Made by a program: the position numbers and the translations under genes. This document shows, one piece after another, positions 8,700 through 17,510 of a DNA stretch of 64,000 nucleotides. Under the pieces are notes generated by a model. The model was given only the letters and a program-made list of their open reading frames with translations. It made no database searches and was not told the DNA's origin. The DNA comes from Cryomorpha sp963748925. Lineage in GTDB: Bacteria > Bacteroidota > Bacteroidia > Flavobacteriales_D > Cryomorphaceae. Position 1 is the stretch's first letter, and each line of letters opens with the position of its first letter. The stretch spans positions 62,001 to 126,000 of the forward strand of contig CAVVKG010000007.1 of assembly GCA_963748925.1 (NCBI GenBank), in the 5' to 3' direction.

Positions 8700-10296
8700 T
8701 TGGTTAATTCAAATCCTCAACTATTTCCCAACCATAAACTTAGTTGTTACTGATTCTCCATCTATACTCAGACGGTATAAATACAGTCCTTCGGGTAATG
8801 CCTCAGTGTTGAACTCATACTGATATTTCAAGCCTTTATCCACATTCGAATTTAGTAGGGTTGCGCGAAGCTTTCCATTCAGGTCATACACCTCAATGAT
8901 TGCCCTTCCGGAAACCACCGGTGTGAACACAAGGTTGGAAACTCCAACAGCAGGATTGGGATAAGATGTAAGTTCGTTTTGTGACATCACCGCCTGGAGT
9001 CCATCATCACAATTATGCAAGGCCACTATTCCATCAAGGTCAAAACCATCAGGGCTGGTGGTTAGCGCATCATTGTTTACGATTTTAATAAAACTCACAT
9101 TTTCAAATGCTCCAGCATCGCTTATGTCAACAAATTTGTCGCTTTTACAAACTGTTTTGGCCAAGAAATAGTCCACTCCATTTTGTGACACCAGCACATC
9201 AGCAAATTCAGGATAGGCATCACATCCGGGATTGCCAAATGAAGTCTCTACCACTTCAATATCATCGCCAGGTTCGTTGGGCACCACACCATCAAAAGAG
9301 AAAGTGATGCTACCGCCGTAGCCAAGTGTTGTAAAAACAAAACTGTCAGAGCCTTCGGGTTCACCAAGAGCATGATCTGGATTGGCTCGGTTTAAAGGCA
9401 GCGGGCTATTATTGGCCTGCAATCCTTCCACATATTCTACAACAACATCGGCATAACAAGTTCCGGAGTCAGGCTCTTCAGTATCAAGTCCATCACCACA
9501 ACCGGAAGCCATATCCCCATTAAGTAAAATATATGGAAGACCATCGAGAAGTGCTGGATAGGCAGATATAAGCGAACCATCAGCAGAATTAATTTTAAGA
9601 AACGAATCGGTATTAAAATGGGCTGTTATTAGCGCATTTCCTTCGCTTCCACTAGCCATTCCATTGACATTTGTATCGATAGACCCTAGCTCAATAGGGT
9701 CTTCGCCTTCCACTATCTCGTATAGCTTAGCATTACTTCGCGTTGCCAGATAAAGCTTTCCATTTTGAAAGGCGAGGTCACCACCCTTCACATCTGCATT
9801 AGCATAAAAGAGAGCCTCGCCAGAGCTCAAATTTATCGTATAGATTTTCTTGTCATTATCGTCTCCTACATAAAGCAGGCTATCAGCAGGGTTGTAAACA
9901 GCTGCTAGTAATCTGTCCATAACACCTTGCGCAGGATTTAGTTCGAGATCCGGGAGATAGGGCCCCGACGAAACGTCATATCTCTTAATAACGACCCCAG
10001 TGGCATCAACGATGTATACAATTTGCGACGAAGCATTATAGGCAATGTGGGCCTCAAAATCGACAGATGTGAGAAAGCTCAAATTGGCTTCAGTTTCAGT
10101 AAAAGAGAGTGCATAAAGTTCTGAACCGCTTATACCATCGCCATGATTAACGTAAAATGCTGAATAATCAGAACAAATACCGTCGTCAATCGGTGTTCCC
10201 ACACATTCGCAATTTTCAGTAACGAGATCGTTATCGGTTTGATCGTTTCCGTCATCACAGGTATCGTTAAAATTAGCAGCAAGAGAGGGGCAGTCA
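8671..10296. repeat. Long direct repeat, copy A (about 1.63 kb)
   Basis: This block covers the terminator and the C-terminal two thirds of LamG gene A. It is nearly identical to 11453-13078 at a constant offset of 2782 bases. By eye there are about a dozen substitutions and no indels, most of them near the 10.0-10.3 kb end. Similarity also continues past the terminator into the GT relic (8581-8645 versus 11359-11424). Confidence 0.9.
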
Positions 10297-11135
10297 AAAG
10301 GTTCCATATCCAAACAAGCTTCTATCACTTCATTCTCGTCTAATGCTCTATTCCAATAGCGAAAGCCATCAAGACCACCACCTAAATAGTAAGGAGGGTT
10401 AACCGAATCGGGAGTTCCTCTTTTTCTGCACAAAGATCCTGTGGCGTCAGTGTATCCAATAGTTTGAGCATTGCCTGAATAATAGCCGTCTTGAAGTTCG
10501 CAGTCAACATATATATCAATATCCTGATACCCTCTTATTATAACCACTATGGAATACCAAGTATCTATTTCCACCGGAAAATCAGAGCGCTTGGAATGCA
10601 AAGTTTGCCCATTAAAACCACCTTGCGCATTCCCGTAAGCAACTGCTATTTCATTAGCAGATGATATTTGAAACCAAGCGCCACTGTGAGTAGAAACACC
10701 AAAATCAGTTGCGGCAATAATTTGAGTGCCTCCCAAATAGTCAAATTTTGCGCGCACTGCCATTGTAATTGGGAAACCAGGTTTAAGTGATGGTTCATCA
10801 GGAAATTCAACATACGTATTTACTCCGTTGGCAATAAGAGCACTTTCTGGATTACCGAGGTAATCTTCGCCAAATTCAAAATTAAATCCAGCCCCGTCGA
10901 AGTCATTTCCAGAAGCGTCTTCAAAATTTCCATCCAAATTATACTGAAGCAATAAACCTTCGCTTAATTGGGCATTTGCTGAATTCGTAAAAAAGGCAGT
11001 TGAAAGAAATAAAGATAATATGACAGCCACTTTCCTAAAGCTTAAAAAGCGCAGTATCTCAGTTAAAATAAATTTTGAAGAAGGCTCATTTGCAAAATGT
11101 ACATTCTTAATTAAAGAAGATAAAATTGGATTCAT
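8721..11135 (-). CDS. LamG-domain T9SS surface protein A
   Basis: This 804-residue protein has a long N-terminal extension before a hydrophobic export segment (~residues 35-56, ending NSANAQ). A LamG/concanavalin-like domain follows at ~60-275 (GLLLQYNLDGNFEDASGN to GGLDGFRYWNRALDENEV). Next is a Cys/Asp-rich linker (CDDGNDQTDNDLVTENCECV), a beta-propeller-like region at ~330-545 and a discoidin-like segment at ~560-715 (NPDHALGEPEGSDSFVFTTL). It ends in a T9SS type A sorting domain (SYPNPAVGVSNLVF to TTKFMVGK). It should be displayed on the cell surface; LamG modules usually bind glycans. From residue ~285 onward it is almost identical to protein B (11503-13809), while the LamG half differs. 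A shorter start nearer the signal peptide is possible. Confidence 0.85.
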   Translation of the reverse strand: MNPILSSLIKNVHFANEPSSKFILTEILRFLSFRKVAVILSLFLSTAFFTNSANAQLSEGLLLQYNLDGNFEDASGNDFDGAGFNFEFGEDYLGNPESALIANGVNTYVEFPDEPSLKPGFPITMAVRAKFDYLGGTQIIAATDFGVSTHSGAWFQISSANEIAVAYGNAQGGFNGQTLHSKRSDFPVEIDTWYSIVVIIRGYQDIDIYVDCELQDGYYSGNAQTIGYTDATGSLCRKRGTPDSVNPPYYLGGGLDGFRYWNRALDENEVIEACLDMEPFDCPSLAANFNDTCDDGNDQTDNDLVTENCECVGTPIDDGICSDYSAFYVNHGDGISGSELYALSFTETEANLSFLTSVDFEAHIAYNASSQIVYIVDATGVVIKRYDVSSGPYLPDLELNPAQGVMDRLLAAVYNPADSLLYVGDDNDKKIYTINLSSGEALFYANADVKGGDLAFQNGKLYLATRSNAKLYEIVEGEDPIELGSIDTNVNGMASGSEGNALITAHFNTDSFLKINSADGSLISAYPALLDGLPYILLNGDMASGCGDGLDTEEPDSGTCYADVVVEYVEGLQANNSPLPLNRANPDHALGEPEGSDSFVFTTLGYGGSITFSFDGVVPNEPGDDIEVVETSFGNPGCDAYPEFADVLVSQNGVDYFLAKTVCKSDKFVDISDAGAFENVSFIKIVNNDALTTSPDGFDLDGIVALHNCDDGLQAVMSQNELTSYPNPAVGVSNLVFTPVVSGRAIIEVYDLNGKLRATLLNSNVDKGLKYQYEFNTEALPEGLYLYRLSIDGESVTTKFMVGK

Positions 11136-11313
11136 AGCATTGAAATATTAGTTAGACGTACAATATAAGCATTCTCTCGAAAGCACCAAATGATTTTTTA
11201 ACCCGTTTTTAGCTAAAAATCCCCTAACACCTCAGATAAATTACAATAAGCTATTTATTAAAGTAGTTCGTTAATACAAAATCTATTAACTTTTTAACCA
11301 AAATGGCCACTTC

Positions 11314-11432
11314 TCATATAGAATTTAAATTCACAAATTCTGAAGCCAGTTTGCAAGGTAAATTATTCCGGCTGTACTTCATTATTTTTTCATTTTCAGA
11401 ATGGAGTGAGAAACCATTGGAACACCTTAAGG
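11314..11432 (-). pseudogene. Relic of a glycosyltransferase 3' end (copy 2)
   Basis: The minus strand reads CSNGFSLHSENEKIMKYS then RNNLPCKLASEF and stops at TGA (11314-11316). It again matches the C-terminus of the glycosyltransferase at 14112-15794. It differs from copy 1 at about one base over the central 64 bases, so the two relics are closer to each other than to the intact gene. It lies just downstream of the terminator of LamG gene B. The rest of the gap (11136-11313) shows no gene. Confidence 0.75.
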
Positions 11433-11445
11433 AGACTTCTATTTA

Positions 11446-11481
11446 GTAAAAAAGCCCTGAACCAATAAGGAACAGGGCTTC
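11446..11481 (-). terminator. Rho-independent terminator of LamG gene B
   Basis: Minus strand: AAGCCCTG, loop, CAGGGCTT, followed by a T run. It is almost identical to the terminator of gene A. Confidence 0.85.
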
Positions 11482-13078
11482 TTGGTTAATTCAAATCCTC
11501 AACTATTTCCCAACCATAAACTTAGTTGTTACTGATTCTCCATCTATACTCAGACGGTATAAATACAGTCCTTCGGGCAATGCCTCAGTGTTGAACTCAT
11601 ACTGATATTTCAAGCCTTTATCCACATTCGAATTTAGTAGGGTTGCGCGAAGCTTTCCATTCAGGTCATACACCTCAATGATTGCCCTTCCGGAAACCAC
11701 CGGTGTGAACACAAGGTTGGAAACTCCAACAGCAGGATTGGGATAAGATGTAAGTTCGTTTTGTGACATCACCGCCTGGAGTCCATCATCACAATTATGC
11801 AAGGCCACTATTCCATCAAGGTCAAAACCATCAGGGCTGGTGGTTAGCGCATCATTGTTTACGATTTTAATAAAACTCACATTTTCAAATGCTCCAGCAT
11901 CGCTTATGTCAACAAATTTGTCGCTTTTACAAACTGTTTTGGCCAAGAAATAGTCCACTCCATTTTGTGACACCAGCACATCAGCAAATTCAGGATAGGC
12001 ATCACATCCGGGATTGCCAAATGAAGTCTCTACCACTTCAATATCATCGCCAGTTCCGTTGGGCACCACACCATCAAAAGAGAAAGTGATGCTACCGCCG
12101 TAGCCAAGTGTTGTAAAAACAAAACTGTCAGAGCCTTCGGGTTCACCAAGAGCATGATCTGGATTGGCTCGGTTTAAAGGCAGCGGGCTATTATTGGCCT
12201 GCAATCCTTCCACATATTCTACAACAACATCGGCATAACAAGTTCCGGAGTCAGGCTCTTCAGTATCAAGTCCATCACCACAACCGGAAGCCATATCCCC
12301 ATTAAGTAAAATATATGGAAGACCATCGAGAAGTGCTGGATAGGCAGATATAAGCGAACCATCAGCAGAATTAATTTTAAGAAACGAATCGGTATTAAAA
12401 TGGGCTGTTATTAGCGCATTTCCTTCGCTTCCACTAGCCATTCCATTGACATTTGTATCGATAGACCCTAGCTCAATAGGGTCTTCGCCTTCCACTATCT
12501 CGTATAGCTTAGCATTACTTCGCGTTGCCAGATAAAGCTTTCCATTTTGAAAGGCGAGGTCACCACCCTTCACATCTGCATTAGCATAAAAGAGAGCCTC
12601 GCCAGAGCTCAAATTTATCGTATAGATTTTCTTGTCATTATCGTCTCCTACATAAAGCAGGCTATCAGCAGGGTTGTAAACAGCTGCTAGTAATCTGTCC
12701 ATAACACCTTGCGCAGGATTTAGTTCGAGATCCGGGAGATAAGTCCCCGACGAAACGTCATATCTCTTAATAACGACCCCAGTGGCATCAACGATGTATA
12801 CAATTTGCGACGAAGCATTATAGGCAATGTGGGCCTCAAAATCGACAGATGTGAGAAAGCTCAAATTGGCTTCAGTTTCAGTAAAAGAGAGTGCATAAAG
12901 TTCTGAACCGCTTATACCATCGCCATGATTAACGTAAAATGCCGAATAATCAGAACAAGTACCGTCGTCAACCGGTGTTCCCACACATTCGCAATTTTCA
13001 GTAACGAGATCGTTATCGGTTTGATCGTTTCCGTCATCACAGGCATCATTAAAATTAGCAGCAATAGAGGGGCAGTCA
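11453..13078. repeat. Long direct repeat, copy B (about 1.63 kb)
   Basis: This is the partner of 8671-10296. Similarity stops sharply where the LamG-coding halves begin. Confidence 0.9.
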
Positions 13079-13809
13079 GGTTCATCTGCATTGCACAGAA
13101 TACCTACTTCTTCGGCAGTTATAGCCCTGCTCCAATATTTAAAATCATCTATAGCACCTTGAAAATAAAATGCTGGTAAGCTTGTGTTTTGGTCATGGCG
13201 ACCGATGCAACCCGGAAGATCGGAATAAACAAGGCTTCCGCCTGAACCGCCATAAGATCCTCCTAACTCTACACAATCAATATAAATCTGCATATCAGAA
13301 GGAGAAGAAACGACGATCGAAATATGCGTCCATTCGTTGGTTTCCACGGTTCCTAATGAGACGTAGTTCTCAATCGAGGTGGAATTGTAGAATGGCGACC
13401 CATTCCCAAAGCCAAGAGCATACCGATTTGTAGCTTGACTCGATGTGAAGAATACGCCCGAATTGATATCTTCTTCAAAAGAGGTATTAAAAACAGCACG
13501 ATCCAGATTGCTATCACTGGTATATTTAATCCAAAAGGAAAATGAGACAGGCAATTCTGGCTTCAGCTCTTCTAAATTGGGAAAATTCACGTAGTCATTC
13601 ACGCCATCAAAAGATGCCGCTGAATTTGGATTTCCAAATCTATCAGCAGTATAGGTTATCCCGAATGGATCTCCATCGTAATTGTTACCACTTTGATCTA
13701 AGGTGGTTTCATTAAAAGAATAATCTAGCAGCAGACCTTCATTGATATCCTGACATACAGATATGGCAGACGTGAAAAGAATAAGAAAAAGGATAGAAAT
13801 TGATTTCAT
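11503..13809 (-). CDS. LamG-domain T9SS surface protein B
   Basis: This 768-residue paralogue of protein A has a normal signal peptide (MKSISILFLILFTSAISVCQ). Its LamG/concanavalin-like domain at ~22-245 (LLLDYSFNETTLDQSGNNYD to GAIDDFKYWSRAITAEEV) is clearly different from that of A. From the linker CDDGNDQTDNDLVTENCEC onward, the propeller-like region, discoidin-like segment and T9SS domain match A with only a few substitutions. Both genes have related upstream sequence but no perfect TAnnTTTG box. The pair looks like a tandem duplication in which the N-terminal ligand-binding module diverged or was exchanged. Confidence 0.85.
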   Translation of the reverse strand: MKSISILFLILFTSAISVCQDINEGLLLDYSFNETTLDQSGNNYDGDPFGITYTADRFGNPNSAASFDGVNDYVNFPNLEELKPELPVSFSFWIKYTSDSNLDRAVFNTSFEEDINSGVFFTSSQATNRYALGFGNGSPFYNSTSIENYVSLGTVETNEWTHISIVVSSPSDMQIYIDCVELGGSYGGSGGSLVYSDLPGCIGRHDQNTSLPAFYFQGAIDDFKYWSRAITAEEVGILCNADEPDCPSIAANFNDACDDGNDQTDNDLVTENCECVGTPVDDGTCSDYSAFYVNHGDGISGSELYALSFTETEANLSFLTSVDFEAHIAYNASSQIVYIVDATGVVIKRYDVSSGTYLPDLELNPAQGVMDRLLAAVYNPADSLLYVGDDNDKKIYTINLSSGEALFYANADVKGGDLAFQNGKLYLATRSNAKLYEIVEGEDPIELGSIDTNVNGMASGSEGNALITAHFNTDSFLKINSADGSLISAYPALLDGLPYILLNGDMASGCGDGLDTEEPDSGTCYADVVVEYVEGLQANNSPLPLNRANPDHALGEPEGSDSFVFTTLGYGGSITFSFDGVVPNGTGDDIEVVETSFGNPGCDAYPEFADVLVSQNGVDYFLAKTVCKSDKFVDISDAGAFENVSFIKIVNNDALTTSPDGFDLDGIVALHNCDDGLQAVMSQNELTSYPNPAVGVSNLVFTPVVSGRAIIEVYDLNGKLRATLLNSNVDKGLKYQYEFNTEALPEGLYLYRLSIDGESVTTKFMVGK

Positions 13810-14111
13810 AGCGTTTAAAAATTGATTCGTCGTTCAAAATAAGCAATATCTCTAAATCAACAAAATGATTATCCAAAGGAATTTTGATATCACTGGAATA
13901 AAGAATAATAATTTCTACTATTCTCAGCAACAAATTCATGAGACCTTCCTAATTCTATTGTGTCCCTAATATTTATTAGAATTCCTTTAATAAACTGTCT
14001 AAAACTGGATCTGCGACGAAATTTTACAAACCTCTGTTAAAGAAAATGTAATTTATCGGTACCTTATCTTGATTGGTTAGAATTTGGCTGTAATTCGAAA
14101 ATGTGAGTGAT
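13810..14111. other. AT-rich gap without a recognisable gene
   Basis: This is the upstream region of LamG gene B. The part at about 13830-13870 resembles the region upstream of LamG gene A (11150-11195), suggesting a shared promoter region. I see no ORF, RNA or strong hairpin. Confidence 0.5.
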
Positions 14112-15794
14112 TTATTCTGAAATCATTCTAGCAAATATTGCAACTAGCTCACCAGTTAAGTTTTTCCGGCTATACTGCATTATTTTCTCTTTTTCAGAAT
14201 GAAGTGAGAAACCATTGATACAGCTAAGAAGAAAGGTTTTTATTTCAGCGACATCATCAAATTCACAAACCTTTCCTGCTTTGGTATCCGTGAGAATATC
14301 ATCGATTTGGCTATCGAGCATACCGACTGCAAGAATCGGTTTTTGACAGGCAAGATACTCGAAGAGTTTTCCGGTAACGGTGCCCTTTGCCGATTTAAAA
14401 TCATTGCTATCCTCTCCAAAACGATTTACCAGCAACAGCAAAACATCGGCTTTTAGCTGCTCAGTTATTACATCCGCGTGAGCCATGTAATCCACGAATT
14501 CGGTGATGTTTTCCAGCCCATATTTTTTAATGTCATCGTGGGTCTTTTCATCTGTTTTGCCAATTAGCTTGATTCGAAAAGAGTCCATCTTTTCAGGTTT
14601 TTCAGCTATAAGCTGAGAAATAGCCTTCCAAACAGCCGGGTGATTTCTTCGGTTATTCAAGCTGCCGGTATGCAATAAAGTAAAGTGTTCTTTGCTTTCC
14701 GCAATCGATAAATTCTCAAAATCAGCGTGATCAAAACCATTGGTAATGAGGGATACAGGTTGGTGGGTTTTAGACTCAAACTCCTGCTTCATAAGGTCGC
14801 TAACCACCACAATATGGTCGGCTTTCTTAAGTACTGCCTTTTCGAGTTTTTCATTCTTCTTTAATGCCGATTTGCTAAAAGGCATATCATCAGCAAAGTC
14901 AATATTGGTCCACGGATCACGGAAATCTGCCAGCCAGGGAATTCCTAGTTCTTCCTTCAGCTTCAGTGCAATAAGGTGCATACTGTGAGGTGGACCGGTT
15001 GAAGCAATAAGATCTATTTTGTGAGACTTCAAGTAGGCTGACAAAAAGCGAACCGATGGTTTAATCCAGAGAAAGCGTGCATCAGGAATAAAGTAATTCG
15101 CACGTATGTAGAGAGCAAGTTTTTGCTTCCAACCCGTTTTGTTACCCTCAGTGATAAAAACATTATAGGTTCTTTCTTCTTTCTTCTTACCCAGAAATTG
15201 GCGGTAGATGCTGTAAGGCTCACGAATCGGCTCGCGCAAAATCTCAATTCCATCGGGAATGTCCTTTTCCAATGAATCATCCAAAACAGGATATTCAGCA
15301 TCCAGAGCTGTGTAGATGACCGGTTCGTAGCCATAATCACGCAGGTATTTGGTAAACTTAAGCCACCGCCCAATAAGATCTATTTTGTGAGACTTCAAGT
15401 AGGCTGACAAAAAGCGAACCGATGGTTTAATCCAGAGAAAGCGTGCATCAGGAATAAAGTAATTCGCACGTATGTAGAGAGCAAGTTTTTGCTTCCAACC
15501 CGTTTTGTTACCCTCAGTGATAAAAACATTATAGGTTCTTTCTTCTTTCTTCTTACCCAGAAATTGGCGGTAGATGCTGTAAGGCTCACGAATCGGCTCG
15601 CGCAAAATCTCAATTCCATCGGGAATGTCCTTTTCCAATGAATCATCCAAAACAGGATATTCAGCATCCAGAGCTGTGTAGATGACCGGTTCGTAGCCAT
15701 AATCACGCAGGTATTTGGTAAACTTAAGCCAGCGCTGCACTCCGGCACCACCTGAAGGAGGCCAATAGTATGTGAGGATAAGGACTTTTTTCAT
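14112..15794 (-). CDS. Glycosyltransferase (GT4-like) with exact internal duplication
   Basis: This 560-residue protein has a GT-B fold. The N-terminus MKKVLILTYYWPPSGGAGVQRW is typical of a GT4 subgroup found in Bacteroidota glycan clusters. ASTGPPHSMHLIALKL, LADFRDPWTNIDF and DHIVVVSDLMKQEFESK follow, and the donor-binding part includes LLHTGSLNNRRNHPAVW and GTVTGKLFEYLACQKPILAVG. Residues ~21-141 are repeated exactly at ~143-263; without the repeat the protein would be 438 residues, a normal family length. The duplicated part is in the acceptor domain, so the extended protein may not fold well. Relics of its 3' end occur at 8524 and 11314. Confidence 0.8.
   Translation of the reverse strand: MKKVLILTYYWPPSGGAGVQRWLKFTKYLRDYGYEPVIYTALDAEYPVLDDSLEKDIPDGIEILREPIREPYSIYRQFLGKKKEERTYNVFITEGNKTGWKQKLALYIRANYFIPDARFLWIKPSVRFLSAYLKSHKIDLIGRWLKFTKYLRDYGYEPVIYTALDAEYPVLDDSLEKDIPDGIEILREPIREPYSIYRQFLGKKKEERTYNVFITEGNKTGWKQKLALYIRANYFIPDARFLWIKPSVRFLSAYLKSHKIDLIASTGPPHSMHLIALKLKEELGIPWLADFRDPWTNIDFADDMPFSKSALKKNEKLEKAVLKKADHIVVVSDLMKQEFESKTHQPVSLITNGFDHADFENLSIAESKEHFTLLHTGSLNNRRNHPAVWKAISQLIAEKPEKMDSFRIKLIGKTDEKTHDDIKKYGLENITEFVDYMAHADVITEQLKADVLLLLVNRFGEDSNDFKSAKGTVTGKLFEYLACQKPILAVGMLDSQIDDILTDTKAGKVCEFDDVAEIKTFLLSCINGFSLHSEKEKIMQYSRKNLTGELVAIFARMISE
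15005..15365. repeat. Exact 361-bp direct repeat inside the GT gene, copy 1
   Basis: By eye this is identical to 15371-15731, with a 366-base period (122 codons) and a 5-base junction (15366-15370). The reading frame is kept across both copies. Confidence 0.93.
15371..15731. repeat. Exact 361-bp direct repeat inside the GT gene, copy 2
   Basis: This is the second copy of 15005-15365. Flanking bases differ immediately outside both copies. Confidence 0.93.
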
Positions 15795-15801
15795 TGACTG
15801 G

Positions 15802-15809
15802 CAAATTTA
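15802..15809 (-). promoter_or_regulatory. -7 box of the GT gene
   Basis: The minus strand reads TAAATTTG seven bases before ATG 15794, so the leader would be only a few bases. No well-spaced -33 is seen. Confidence 0.45.
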
Positions 15810-15863
15810 GGAGAAAGTTTTACTATGATACCCACAATACAGATTTGTAGCTTTACCATTTTC

Positions 15864-15896
15864 TTGCTTAAACCAAGCTGGTTTTAAATACTTTTG
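15864..15896 (+). promoter_or_regulatory. Promoter of the AsnB-like gene
   Basis: TTG (15864-15866), a 22-base spacer and TACTTTTG (15889-15896) lie 43 bases before ATG 15940. Confidence 0.5.
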
Positions 15897-15939
15897 TGAT
15901 CTGCACTTTAAATGAAAATGCAAAGCCGAAGGATGTATT

Positions 15940-17457
15940 ATGTCTGATCTGAATTTAAGTAGCCTTCCTGGCACCTTTAACAAGCAGTTTTTAGGTACTT
16001 CAAAACCTTTGAACAATAAATTTCTAAGGGATTGGAATAGCTTCAAGCTGGCTTCATACTATTTTTATATTCATCCTAATCAAGACGTTACATATTTAAG
16101 TGAAGGAGATATCTCTCTGCTATTAATTGGGAATTTATACGATTACCGGAATCCGGAATGGAATAATAACGATATTCTAAACTCGATTTTAAAATTTAAA
16201 ACTTCTTCCGAAGTACTCAATGAATTATTTCATTTTACCGGGGAGTACGTTATTGCATCCCAGGATAAGGAAGAAGTGACTCTTGCCAATGATGCCAGCG
16301 CTTTAATGGAAGTCTATTATTCATCAGACTTTAGCGCATTTGGTTCTCAACCCAACCTGCTATCTGAAATAGTGAATTTGGAAGTTGACACAGACGAAAC
16401 TGCAGCCACCTTTTACAATTCAAAAGCTTTTAAGGAAAGGAAATTCTATTTGACATATAAAACAGAATTTTCAAACCTGCTCCATCTAAAACCGAATTAC
16501 GCTCTATTGCTTAATGAAAAATCGGTAAAAAGATTTTATCCCAATATCGAAATCGCACCTCAAGATATAAAGCGGAATGCGAGAAAAATGTGTACAATTC
16601 TCAGCGGATACATGAAGTCAGTGAGTTTACGAAAACAAGCTTCTGGCGGCATTGGTGTACCCATTACTGCGGGATGGGATAGCCGGATTTTACTTGCTGC
16701 CACAATTCATGCTGAGGCTTTAAATGCAAGATATTTTACAATTAAACATGCCTCGATGAGCAACGACCATCAGGATATAAAGGTTGCGAAAAGAATAGCA
16801 TCCCATCTGAAAATAAATCTTGAAATTCTGACGTATGAAGACACTATTCCTGACAATATAAATAAAACATTTCAAGATAGTCTTGCTCACAACCGGTCTC
16901 AGAGTAATGCCAGCATTTATCAAACTCTTTATAAAGAATTTGAGGTTAAGGATACAACAATAATCAATGGAAATGTGAGTGAAATTGCCCGTTCATTTTA
17001 CCCGAACATTCTAAAATTGAACGGTAAAGACATTGCGCTACTATACGGCTATCCTAACGCGCAATACGCGATTGACGCATACAATGAGTGGTTAAAAGAT
17101 AATAATGCTACATTTCGGCAATTGAATTATAATGTGATGGACATGTTCTATTGGGAGGAGCGCGTAGGCAATTGGTTTGCCAAAATGAAATCGGCTTACC
17201 TCTTATTTTCAGACCATTTTTCACCGTTCAATTCACGGATATTACTGCATACAGCCTTAGCTTCAAAAAGGGAAGAACGCGATGCTCACTTTAACATACT
17301 CTACAAGGAAATCTTAAGCATCCTTTCCAAGGATTTAAACCGAATTCCAATTAATCCAAGTCCAAAAACCAAAATCATAAAATTTATGAAGCAAGCTAAA
17401 TTCTACCCTGTCTATCAAAATATTGGAATTAAAACCGGGTTGTTAAAGTTTAATTAA
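15940..17457 (+). CDS. Asparagine synthetase-like protein lacking the glutaminase Cys
   Basis: This 505-residue protein has two parts. The N-terminal ~190 residues resemble an Ntn-type AsnB glutaminase domain (VTLANDASALMEVYYSS, LHLKPNYALLL), but the protein starts MSDLNLSSLPG and has no Cys at position 2, so it should not hydrolyse glutamine. The C-terminal part is a PP-loop ATP pyrophosphatase whose loop reads PITAGWDSR rather than SGGVDSS. Such proteins occur in surface-polysaccharide clusters and may amidate or ligate sugar substituents using an external nitrogen source. That role is inference. It leads the plus-strand pair with the flippase gene, inside the glycan cluster. Confidence 0.7.
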   Translation: MSDLNLSSLPGTFNKQFLGTSKPLNNKFLRDWNSFKLASYYFYIHPNQDVTYLSEGDISLLLIGNLYDYRNPEWNNNDILNSILKFKTSSEVLNELFHFTGEYVIASQDKEEVTLANDASALMEVYYSSDFSAFGSQPNLLSEIVNLEVDTDETAATFYNSKAFKERKFYLTYKTEFSNLLHLKPNYALLLNEKSVKRFYPNIEIAPQDIKRNARKMCTILSGYMKSVSLRKQASGGIGVPITAGWDSRILLAATIHAEALNARYFTIKHASMSNDHQDIKVAKRIASHLKINLEILTYEDTIPDNINKTFQDSLAHNRSQSNASIYQTLYKEFEVKDTTIINGNVSEIARSFYPNILKLNGKDIALLYGYPNAQYAIDAYNEWLKDNNATFRQLNYNVMDMFYWEERVGNWFAKMKSAYLLFSDHFSPFNSRILLHTALASKREERDAHFNILYKEILSILSKDLNRIPINPSPKTKIIKFMKQAKFYPVYQNIGIKTGLLKFN

Positions 17458-17510
17458 TTGGCCTTAATTTCCCTCCAAAATCTACGCGACTTTAATTTGA
17501 CAAATTTTTA

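Noticed and set aside
15912..15946. Eleven-codon frame overlapping the AsnB-like start (possible leader peptide)
   Set aside because: Short, with no attenuator hairpin or repeated regulatory codons nearby. Chance is more likely.
15807..16046. 79-codon minus-strand frame upstream of the GT gene
   Set aside because: It lies on the opposite strand of the AsnB-like gene start and shows no protein features.
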